From assembly GCA_035638495.1 (NCBI GenBank), contig DASQZW010000280.1, positions 1-28,472 on the forward strand: a stretch of 28,472 nucleotides of DNA, written 5' to 3'. Of this stretch, positions 14,585 to 21,514 are shown piece by piece. Made by a program: the position numbers and the translations under genes. The notes under the pieces were generated by a model that was not told the origin of the DNA, did not search any database, and saw nothing but the letters and a program-made list of their open reading frames with translations. The stretch is from CF-161 sp035638495 (GTDB taxonomy: Bacteria > Chloroflexota > Dormibacteria > Dormibacterales > Dormibacteraceae). Within the stretch, counting starts at the first letter, position 1; every line of letters begins with the position of its first letter.

Positions 14585-15739
14585 CTACGAGTGGGGGGTG
14601 ACGAGGTACTTCTTGCCGGTGGCCTGCCGAGCGTAGACGGCGATGGCGTCCAGCCGCAGTGCGCCGGCCAGCGATACCTCGTCGGTGAACGAGCTGGCGA
14701 ACGTGGTGGTCAGCTCCTCGGCCACCCGCCGGCGCATCGCAGCCACTTTCTCCGGCCCTGCCTTCTGGAGGAACGGGGTGAGCAGCCAGCCGCCGACGCC
14801 CCACGCCGTCCCGAAGCTGCGCGTCAGCTCGGTGGGGCGGCGGTCGAGGGCGCCGTAGATATAGACCTGCTTGTGGACCGACGACCCGTACCGGCTGTAC
14901 TCGGCGCCCGCGCTGATCGCCGCCTCCATGCAGGCGAGGATCCGGCTGGCCAGCTCGCCCCCACCGACAGCGTCGAATGCCAGGGTGGCTGAGGTGGCCC
15001 GTAGCGCCTCGATCAGGTCGCCCATGAATGCGTCCGACGACGAGTCGCACACGTGGGCGGCGCCGGCGGAGCGAAGCAGCTCCACCTGCGCCGGCGAGCG
15101 CACGATGTTGACCAGCGGGATCTGGTCTTCGATGCACAGCCGGTTGAGCATCTGGCCCAGGTTGGAGGCGGCGGCGGTGTGCACCAGGGCCGTGCGCCCC
15201 TCCATGCGCATGGTCTCGACCATCCCCAGCGCGGTCATCGGGTTGACGAACGACGCTGCTCCCTCCGCCGCCCCAGCGCCCTGCGGCAGCTCCAGGCACG
15301 CCGAGGCCGCGACGCAGCGGTACTGCGAGTACATGGCCCCGCCCGCCACGGCCACCACCCTGCCCAGAAGTGCCCGGGCGGCGTCGGACGCGCCGCTCGC
15401 GACCACGGTGCCGGCGCCCTCGTTGCCGACCGGCATGGACTGCCCAACCCGGGCTGCCACGGCCCGCGCGGCCGCCGCCGAGATGGGCGCGGTCACGACC
15501 GGCCGGTCGGTCGTCCCGCCGGCGGTTGCCTGGCCGACGTCGGCGCCGGCGAGAAGCAGCCCGAGGTCGGAGGGGTTGATCGGCGCGGCTTCCACCCGCA
15601 CCACGACCTGATGCGGCTCGGGAGCCGGGACGTCGACGTCGACCAGGGACAGCTCCACTGTCCGCGACGAAGTGACCAGCGAACGAAGCTGCAGCGCCTG
15701 CGCGGGTACCTGACCTGACATCACTGACTCCACTGCCAT
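14585..15739 (-). CDS. Zinc-free MDR family NAD(P)H-dependent oxidoreductase (quinone-oxidoreductase-like)
   Basis: A 384-residue medium-chain dehydrogenase/reductase. The N-terminal GroES-like domain carries VVVRVEAAPINPSDLGLLLA, and GNEGAGTVVASG is the family signature. The Rossmann part (TALVHTAAASNLGQMLNRLC) has the AASNLGQ variant of the nucleotide-binding loop. FDAVGGGELASRIL follows. The Cys/His set that binds catalytic zinc in alcohol dehydrogenases is not evident. It probably reduces a quinone, enone or similar acceptor. ATG 15739 has AAAGGG 9 nt upstream; a second ATG lies six codons downstream (15721). Reading further upstream adds a Cys-rich segment across the divergent promoter region and is not accepted. 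It is paired with the hydrolase gene downstream. Confidence 0.88.
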   Translation of the reverse strand: MAVESVMSGQVPAQALQLRSLVTSSRTVELSLVDVDVPAPEPHQVVVRVEAAPINPSDLGLLLAGADVGQATAGGTTDRPVVTAPISAAAARAVAARVGQSMPVGNEGAGTVVASGASDAARALLGRVVAVAGGAMYSQYRCVAASACLELPQGAGAAEGAASFVNPMTALGMVETMRMEGRTALVHTAAASNLGQMLNRLCIEDQIPLVNIVRSPAQVELLRSAGAAHVCDSSSDAFMGDLIEALRATSATLAFDAVGGGELASRILACMEAAISAGAEYSRYGSSVHKQVYIYGALDRRPTELTRSFGTAWGVGGWLLTPFLQKAGPEKVAAMRRRVAEELTTTFASSFTDEVSLAGALRLDAIAVYARQATGKKYLVTPHS

Positions 15740-15768
15740 CGAGAGAGACCCTTTCAGAACGTCGCTGG

Positions 15769-15774
15769 AGTGTA
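15769..15774 (-). promoter_or_regulatory. Candidate -10 box of the MDR oxidoreductase gene
   Basis: On the minus strand this reads TACACT. Transcription would start near 15762 and give a leader of about 23 nt containing the AAAGGG ribosome site. It mirrors an identical TACACT on the plus strand at 15805-15810. No consensus -35 was seen. Confidence 0.4.
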
Positions 15775-15778
15775 TCTC

Positions 15779-15798
15779 AGCGCGGCTTGCAGCGCGGC
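15779..15798. repeat. Direct repeat AGCGCGGC x2 between divergent promoters
   Basis: AGCGCGGC occurs at 15779-15786 and again at 15791-15798, 12 bp apart (about one helical turn). It lies midway between the two opposed TACACT boxes. Its position suggests a regulator site that could act on both the MDR gene and the polygalacturonase gene. Inference only, since short GC-rich repeats are common in such DNA. Confidence 0.35.
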
Positions 15799-15804
15799 AC
15801 CTAG

Positions 15805-15810
15805 TACACT
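15805..15810 (+). promoter_or_regulatory. Candidate -10 box of the polygalacturonase gene
   Basis: TACACT lies 35 nt before the ATG at 15846. A start near 15817 would give a leader of about 29 nt carrying a strong AAGGAG site (15832-15837). This leadered arrangement contrasts with the leaderless genes elsewhere in the window. Confidence 0.45.
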
Positions 15811-15845
15811 GAGTGCACCCGGATACACCACAAGGAGTAGGGCGC

Positions 15846-17771
15846 ATGAAGGGCTCGTTGTTCGGACGCGCCGTCGCACCGGCGGCCGCGCTCCTCCTGC
15901 TCTCGGTCGGCCTCCTGTTCCCCGGGCCGCGCGCCGCGGCGGCTCAAGGTTTCACCCTCACCATCGGCACGCTCGGCTCGGGCACGGTCTCGGTCAACCC
16001 GGTGGGACCGTACGCCGCCGGGACGCTGGTCACGCTGACGGCGTCCCCGGCGTCGGGGTGGAGCTTCTCGAGCTGGAGCGGCAACCTGATCGGGCACGCG
16101 GCCCCGGGGACGCTCATCGTCAACGGCAACGACACCGTGACGGCGACGTTCGACCAGAACGGCTATCAGGGCATCACCGGCGACACGCGAACCCTGACGG
16201 AACCGACCTTTCCCGCGGTGTGCACGCAGCTGCTCGCGCAGCAGTCGGCGAGCTCGCTGAACCAGAGCCGGTTCGACACCGCGCGGCTGCAGAGCGGGCT
16301 GAACGGCTGTCCGGCAGGGCGCGCCGTCGAGCTCTCGTCCAGCGGCGCCGACAACGCGTTCCTCACCCAGCCCGGCCTGACGCTGCCGGCCGGGGTCACA
16401 CTGCTGATCGACGCGGACGTGACGCTGTTCGGCGACGACAGCTACAACGACTACCACTGCACATCGAGCACGTGCACGCCGCTGATCTCTGTGGCCGGAA
16501 ACAGCGCCTCGGCCGCCGGCTCGGCGATCATGGGATACGGGACGATCGACGGGCAGGGTTCGTTCTGCTGGAGCCTGGCCAGCGACGACGGCGCGCGCTG
16601 TCCTCGCATGATCACCCTCGGGATCCCCTCGTACGGCGATCAGCTCGGCGGGTACACGGCCACGTCCGACTCCTTCACCCTGTACAAGGTCACCCTCCAG
16701 AACTCACCCAACTTCCTGCTCTTCGGTCCGAGCAACGGCCTGGTCGTCTGGGGCGCGAAGTTCAGGAACCCCGCCAGGGCGCCCAACGGCGACTGCCTCG
16801 ATCCGTCCGGCTCCGACATCACCATCCAGGACTCGTTCTTCTCGTGCGGTGACGACCACATCGCGTTCAAGGCGGGCACGGTTGCGGTTCACAACGCCAC
16901 CGTCGCCCACAACCACCTGTACTACGGCCACGGTCTGTCGATCGGGAGCGAGACCAACGCAGGGATGAGCAACATGCTCGCAACGGACAACGTGATCAAC
17001 CAGAACGGCTGCAGCGGCTGCTCCTCCTCCAACGACGTGCGCATCAAGTCCGACGTCAGCCGAGGCGGCGAGGTGAAGAACATCCTCTACCAGGACACCT
17101 GCATCCGCAACGGAGGTTCGCAGCCGCACGAGTTCGTCTTCAACACGCACTACACTCCGGACGTCTCCGGCAGCCTGACCCCGTTCTTCCACGACATCTC
17201 CATTCACAACGTCCACATGGTGGACGCCGGCAACTCCTCGACCATCGACGGGTTCGATGCCACGCACATCCTCACGACCCGGTGGGACAACGTGGCGCTG
17301 GACGCGATCAACTCCAGCGACTTCGGGTCTTCCCACACCGACAACACCACCTTCACGCTGGGATCCGGGCCCGTCAGCTTTGCGGCGACGGTCACCAAGG
17401 ACGCGCCCTCGGACACCCGCGTCACGGTGGTCAACGCCATCACGAGCTCCGCTCCCACCTACGACTGCACGGGCAGGTTCATCTTCCTGGCGGGGGAGCT
17501 GTTCACCGGTACGCCGAGCATCGCTGCCGGCTCCTCGGTGGCGCTGACCTCGGTGCTGGAGCAGGCCATCATCGAGAAGGCCGCTCCCACCGGGACGATC
17601 GAAGTCCTGGAGGGCGCCAACGTGGTCGCCAGCGCCCGGATCAGCGGACGGAACACCGTCCTCACGATCCCGAACGTCAGTGCCGGCACCCACTCGTACT
17701 CGGCGCGCTACGACGGCGACGCCAACTACGGCACGCAGCTCTACGGACCCGTCGTCGTGACCGCGCACTGA
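15846..17771 (+). CDS. Secreted polygalacturonase (glycoside hydrolase family 28)
   Basis: A 641-residue exported pectinase that hydrolyses alpha-1,4-galacturonan. Residues 1-33 form a signal peptide (basic start, Leu-rich core, RAAAAQG cleavage region). Residues 36-105 look like a bacterial Flg_new_2-type repeat (GSGTVSVNPVGPY, then ASGWSFSSWSG). The beta-helix catalytic domain follows with all GH28 motifs: Asp316 (NGDCLD), Asp336-Asp337 (CGDDHIAF), His362 (YGHGLSIGSE) and Arg399/Lys401 (RIKSD). Residues from about 575 to the end form an Ig-like Big_3-type domain (PTGTIEVLEG, then HSYSARYDGDANYG). ATG 15846 has AAGGAG 8 nt before it. It stands alone on the plus strand and ends in a strong stem-loop. 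It may serve growth on plant material. Confidence 0.95.
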   Translation: MKGSLFGRAVAPAAALLLLSVGLLFPGPRAAAAQGFTLTIGTLGSGTVSVNPVGPYAAGTLVTLTASPASGWSFSSWSGNLIGHAAPGTLIVNGNDTVTATFDQNGYQGITGDTRTLTEPTFPAVCTQLLAQQSASSLNQSRFDTARLQSGLNGCPAGRAVELSSSGADNAFLTQPGLTLPAGVTLLIDADVTLFGDDSYNDYHCTSSTCTPLISVAGNSASAAGSAIMGYGTIDGQGSFCWSLASDDGARCPRMITLGIPSYGDQLGGYTATSDSFTLYKVTLQNSPNFLLFGPSNGLVVWGAKFRNPARAPNGDCLDPSGSDITIQDSFFSCGDDHIAFKAGTVAVHNATVAHNHLYYGHGLSIGSETNAGMSNMLATDNVINQNGCSGCSSSNDVRIKSDVSRGGEVKNILYQDTCIRNGGSQPHEFVFNTHYTPDVSGSLTPFFHDISIHNVHMVDAGNSSTIDGFDATHILTTRWDNVALDAINSSDFGSSHTDNTTFTLGSGPVSFAATVTKDAPSDTRVTVVNAITSSAPTYDCTGRFIFLAGELFTGTPSIAAGSSVALTSVLEQAIIEKAAPTGTIEVLEGANVVASARISGRNTVLTIPNVSAGTHSYSARYDGDANYGTQLYGPVVVTAH

Positions 17772-17786
17772 TCGGCGTCGAGGCCG

Positions 17787-17815
17787 GGCGTGTGGAGAAC
17801 GAAGCTCCACACGCC
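17787..17815 (+). terminator. Stem-loop terminator after the polygalacturonase gene
   Basis: An 11-bp perfect stem, GGCGTGTGGAG (17787-17797) with CTCCACACGCC (17805-17815), closes a 7-nt loop 15 nt after the stop codon. There is no T-tract, a form common in high-GC bacteria. Confidence 0.8.
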
Positions 17816-18118
17816 GGCCCCGGCCCTCACCCGAGCGGCGAGGACCGTACTCAGACGAGGACGGCGTCGACGAGCATGCGGCCCCACGCCTCGGCGGGGA
17901 TCTGGTCGGCGAGGTATACGGCGACCTGGCAGCCCAGGGACGCCGGACGGCCTCGCGGCGCGCGTCGATGAAGGGGGCTCGGACTCCTTCTCTCCCCATC
18001 TCTGTTCGGGAGACGCACGGGCGGCCCCGACTGTTCGGTGAGCCGGGTGCGCAGCCACGGGGTCGATCGGCCGCCGCGTGGTGGGCCGCACGGCCGCGGG
18101 CGTGCGCCCCGCCGGGAT

Positions 18119-18124
18119 TATGCT
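18119..18124 (+). promoter_or_regulatory. Leaderless-type -10 box for the 18131 gene
   Basis: TATGCT ends 6 nt before the GTG at 18131. A start about 7 nt downstream of the box would fall on the start codon itself. No Shine-Dalgarno is present. Confidence 0.5.
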
Positions 18125-18130
18125 CGGATC

Positions 18131-18685
18131 GTGGAGTCCCTCCTGATCGTCGCGATCGTGGTCGCCTTTGTTGCGCTCGCGACGGTCACCACGATCGCCG
18201 CGGTATCGATTGCCTGGCTGCGGCGGCGCTGGCGGTCGCTCCGCCAGAGTCCGACGCTGTCGTGGATCGCACGGCGAGCCGAGACGGCGAGGCAGGTCCT
18301 CTCCTACCGCGAGGCGCTGCGCCAGGCGCCTCCGCGCGCAGCCGATCTCACCCTCCGCGTCCAGCGCAAGGCGATGGCCCTGGAGGCGATCGCCGGGGAG
18401 CTCGGTCCCAGGGAGCGGTTCCGCATCGAGCAGACGACCCGGCGCTACCTGCCGGACACCCTGAACGCGTTCCAGTTGGCGCTGATGGGCAGCGACGACG
18501 AGCGCCGGAAGGTGGCCAGGGAACTGCTCGTCGACCAGCTCTCCCAGCTGGAGGGCAACCTGGACCGGATCGCGGTCGGCGCCGGAGAGAAGGGCATCGC
18601 CGCGCTGCGGGCGAACGGCATGTTCATCGACTCGATTTCGGCGCCTCCCCCCGACGACCTGCAGCTCCCCAGGCCGGACTCCTGA
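18131..18685 (+). CDS. Membrane-anchored protein of unknown function
   Basis: A 184-residue protein. One N-terminal hydrophobic helix (about residues 3-30) is followed by a basic segment (WLRRRWRSLRQ) that should stay inside the cell, then a mainly helical cytoplasmic part (LRVQRKAMALEAIAGELGPR, RRYLPDTLNAFQLALMG, LLVDQLSQLEGNLDRIAVG) and a Pro-rich end. I do not recognise a family; the helical part could mediate protein contacts. GTG 18131 is chosen because the membrane helix starts there and a promoter box fits a leaderless transcript. The frame is open upstream but reads as Arg/Gly-rich noise. The 3' end nearly touches the remnant of the next gene on the other strand. Confidence 0.75.
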   Translation: MESLLIVAIVVAFVALATVTTIAAVSIAWLRRRWRSLRQSPTLSWIARRAETARQVLSYREALRQAPPRAADLTLRVQRKAMALEAIAGELGPRERFRIEQTTRRYLPDTLNAFQLALMGSDDERRKVARELLVDQLSQLEGNLDRIAVGAGEKGIAALRANGMFIDSISAPPPDDLQLPRPDS

Positions 18686-18696
18686 GCGCCCGCGGC

Positions 18697-19332
18697 GCGC
18701 CCCCGCGATCCTCAGGGTCGGCCGTCAGCCGCGCGGCGAACGATGCGACGAGGGCCTCCGCGGTCTCCAGCAGCGCCCGGATCTCCTCCCGTGTCTCGAG
18801 TCGGCTGGCGAAGGCGCGGACGTGCTCGAGGCCTGGACGGTCGAGGCGGTAGAAGCCGGCCCAGCCGTAGGCGAGCGCAACCGAGGCCCGGGTCAGGGCC
18901 GGCCGCGACCTGCAGAGCGCCGGGGCGAGCAGCCGCCTGACCGGCCCCTGGACACACGCGAGACGCCACCAGTCGGCACCGCCACGATGCCGGCTGGGGC
19001 GACCAGGACCAGGCCTGAGGCCAGATCCGGACGCGCCGCCGCCAGGTGGGCCGCCGCGCTGCCGCCCATCGAATGCCCGCCAGGGTCGCGGGCCCGCCCG
19101 CAGCCGCCTCCAGCCAGCTTGCCACGGTGTCCGCGTAGCCGTCGAGGAGCGGCCGCTTCGGGCTGGCCTCCGACCGGCCGAACCCCGGCAGGTCCACGGC
19201 CAGCACCCGATGCCGTCGGGCCAGCGCTGGCGCCACGCGGCTCCAGGCCTGCAGGCTGTGGCCCAACCCGTGCACGAGCACGACCGGGCGGCCCCGGCCG
19301 GTCTCGATCCAGTGCAGGCGGCCCCCGTCCAC
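18697..19332 (-). pseudogene. Alpha/beta hydrolase, broken by two frameshifts and 3'-truncated
   Basis: The protein can be followed only by changing frame twice. Frame one from GTG 19332 reads MDGGRLHWIETGRGRPVV, VHGLGHSLQAW and VDLPGFGRSEAS up to GPATLAG. Near 19075 one base is missing, and the next frame continues HSMGGSAAAHLAAARPDLA and VLVAPAGIVAVP, which contains the nucleophile elbow. Near 18975 a second shift leads to VRRLLAPALC, RASVALAYGWAGFY and LETREEIRALLETAEALV. Similarity fades near 18700 before the catalytic Asp and His would appear, so the 3' part is missing as well. It abuts the stop of the convergent gene (18685). Sequencing indels could explain a shift, but not the missing C-terminus. 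Confidence 0.8.
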
Positions 19333-19436
19333 CCGCGTCCGGCGGCTGCGGACGGTGCCGGCGACCTTGTTCGCCGTGGGTCAACCGTACGTGCTGCAGA
19401 TGTCGCCCGCCTGACCCGGCGCACAATGCCAGGAAG

Positions 19437-20585
19437 GTGCTGAACGACCTTCTCGACGTGTTCCGCCTCAAGCAGTACTTCGACGCGGTGACGGCCGTGC
19501 AGGAGATCGCGGCCGCCGTGCGGGAGGACGCCGGCTTCCTCAACACCGTGCGCCGCGGGCTCGTGACGCTCCCCGGCGAGCGCTACGGCGCGACCACGCT
19601 TCGACCCTTTCCGCCGTTCCGCTCGAGGCCGGTGGCCGCCCTGCAGGGGGTGCGGTTCGGGCTCGTCTCCACCGGCGGCAGCGGCGCTCTGGCCTCGCTG
19701 GTCGGTGCGTTCCGGGCCTGCGCCGAGTGCTCCGTGAGGCCTTCGGTGATGTCCGTCTGCTCGGGGTAGGCGCTGTTCGGGTTTCCCCTCGGAGCGGGGC
19801 TCTCCGTCGACCGCGTCTGCCAGTTCACGCTCGGACTCCGCGCCGCGGACTTCGTCGACCTCAACACCGGCGGCCTGCTGCGCCTGCTCCCCACCGCAGG
19901 CCGCGGCTTCATCGGGATCATCAAGGGCGAGCGCCTGGAGCGCACCTGCCGGCGACTGCTCGGCGACATGCGACTCGGCGACCTCGCCATCCCCACGTAC
20001 GCACCGATCTGGAACGTCGAGGAGAACCGGGTCGAGTACATCGGTCCCCGGACGTACCCCGACCTCCCGGTGGCAACCGCGATGCGGGTCGCGGTGGCGC
20101 TGCCGCTGTTCATCGACCCGGTCATGATCGGCGACCGGTACTGGTGCGACGGCGGCATCGTGGACATCTTCCCGGTCGTCCCGGTGCTCGACATCGAGGA
20201 TCCGAGCGAGGTGGTCCTTGCGCTGAACTGCTTCTACCCGCCGGAGTTCGCCGGGGAACGAGTGACGGGCTGGAAAGAGGAGCGGGCCAGCATCCTCCGC
20301 GTGGCCAGCCAGGTCCGCACCAGCCAGCAGGCGGAGCTGGCCAGGGTCAACCTGGCCCGCCTGCGACGCCACTCAACGGTGCTGATGATCGATCCGGTCA
20401 CCTACGAGCGGGTGCGCGGGACCGGGTTCTACGAACAGTTCCTCGACAACTCCGACTGGCCCGAATTCATGCGTTTGGGCCGCCGTGCGGCGCTGGGCGC
20501 GCTCACGGCCTGGCGCCCGGACGAGGGCAGGTCGGCCGGTCATGACGCTCCGGCCGGGCGCGCGGTGCGGCGAGCTGCTCGCTGA
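19437..20585 (+). pseudogene. Patatin-like phospholipase with TAG at the catalytic serine codon
   Basis: A single frame of about 383 codons reads as a patatin-family lipid hydrolase on both sides of one TAG at 19767-19769. Before it come VRFGLVSTGGSGALASL (Gly-rich oxyanion loop) and VRPSVMSVCSG. After it come ALFGFPLGAGLSVD, GDLAIPTYAPIWNVEENRV, LPVATAMRVAVALPLF and DGGIVDIFPV, with the catalytic-dyad Asp in DGG. The stop stands at codon 111, exactly where the family has the nucleophile Ser (CSGSALFG), and one change from TCG gives TAG. The start is GTG 19437, with a weak CACAAT box 9 nt upstream. No second frameshift is seen. It converges on the hydrolase at 20622, 36 nt away. Confidence 0.85.
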
Positions 20586-20621
20586 CGGCGACCCGGCCGG
20601 CGAGGTCGCGCAGGCCGGAGG

Positions 20622-21443
20622 TCATGACAGCGTGCGTCGGAGAACGGCGGCGAATTCGTTCGCGTCGCTTGCGAACCCGCCGTGCCCCCCTGGAAACTCG
20701 ACCAGGGGGGTGCCGAGTCGTTCGGCGAGCGCGGCGGCCGTGCGTTGGGCCAGCTCGCCTCGCGACGCGGTGCCCCCGGCCACCACCACCCGGGAAGGCG
20801 CGTTCTGGAGGGCGGCGAAGTCCGGCACGTAGAGCGCGATCGGCAGCAGGCCGTGGCCGAAGAACCGCTCGCTGGTCGCCACCATCTGCTCATCGGGCGG
20901 CGCGGGCGCGACGTCGTTCTCGTCCTGAGGAGGCGTTTCCATGCCCGCGATTTCGGCGAAGGCGACGAACCTCTGCCATGCGGCGCCGATACCGCTGTTG
21001 CGGTAGGTGTCGTAGATGTCGTGGACCGCAGTGCGGGCCGCCTCGGCATCGGGCAGGAGCAGGGCCACCGGGGGTTCGTGGGCGACCAGGGCTCGCACGT
21101 GGTCGGGGTGCCGGGCGACCAGCGCGAGCCCGGTGACGGCGCCGCCACTGCTGCCGAACACCTGCGCGGGGCCGCCGCCGACCGCCTCGAGCACCCGCCG
21201 TACGTCGTCGGCCAGCAGGTCGGGGTCGGCGTCCTGGTCGCGGTCGTCGATCGTGCTGCGGCCGAAGCCCCGGGGATCGTAGGTCACGACGGTGTGGTCG
21301 CTGGCGAGCAGCGGCACGATCGCGGCGAAACCCGAGCTGTCCATCGGGTGGCCGATCAGCATGAGCACCGGCCCGGAGCCCTGCACCTCGTAGTACAGGC
21401 GCGCCCCCGGAACGACAAGTGAGTGACTCGTGGGCGATGACAA
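20622..21443 (-). CDS. Alpha/beta hydrolase (haloperoxidase/esterase type)
   Basis: A 273-residue single-domain alpha/beta hydrolase. GHPMDSSGF forms the oxyanion loop, DPRGFGRS is the typical strand-4 turn, GSSGGAV puts the nucleophile at Ser99, and FPGGHGGF supplies His254. A cap region lies between about 120 and 200. There is no signal peptide. The only well-placed start is TTG 21443, with GAGGAGG about 10 nt upstream. It follows the cyclase-like gene by 71 nt on the same strand and may be co-transcribed with it. The substrate is unknown. Confidence 0.88.
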   Translation of the reverse strand: MSSPTSHSLVVPGARLYYEVQGSGPVLMLIGHPMDSSGFAAIVPLLASDHTVVTYDPRGFGRSTIDDRDQDADPDLLADDVRRVLEAVGGGPAQVFGSSGGAVTGLALVARHPDHVRALVAHEPPVALLLPDAEAARTAVHDIYDTYRNSGIGAAWQRFVAFAEIAGMETPPQDENDVAPAPPDEQMVATSERFFGHGLLPIALYVPDFAALQNAPSRVVVAGGTASRGELAQRTAAALAERLGTPLVEFPGGHGGFASDANEFAAVLRRTLS

Positions 21444-21514
21444 TTCCAGCGCACCTCCTCGATTGGTCCACGGAGCTGATCGGCCGGCGCCCGCCGGCCT
21501 GACCGCTTCGAGCC

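Larger units (their letters stand above)
17772..18130. other. 359-nt gap without an intact gene
   Basis: It holds the stem-loop described above. On the minus strand there is a short stretch with coding-like codon use ending in a stop at 17851-17853: 28 codons reading LGCQVAVYLADQIP, then AEAWGRMLVDAVLV. Another frame just upstream (near 17945-17990) has similar codon bias. This may be the decayed 3' end of a gene, which I cannot name. The right end of the gap carries the TATGCT promoter box of the next gene. Confidence 0.4.

Noticed and set aside
15740..15847. Cys-rich N-terminal extension of the MDR oxidoreductase
   Set aside because: It would span the divergent promoter region and the start of the pectinase. 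ATG 15739 has a proper AAAGGG site.
18970..19080. Programmed ribosomal frameshifting in the hydrolase remnant
   Set aside because: There is no slippery heptamer or stimulatory structure at either shift, and the C-terminus is missing anyway.
19767..19769. TAG read as pyrrolysine or another recoded amino acid
   Set aside because: Pyrrolysine decoding is not expected in this kind of organism, no pyl genes are visible, and TAG is used as an ordinary stop nearby (for example 13913-13915).
20588..20609. Inverted repeat GCGACC/GGTCGC as a bidirectional terminator between the patatin and hydrolase genes
   Set aside because: Only six pairs with a 10-nt loop in very GC-rich DNA; too likely by chance to list as a feature.
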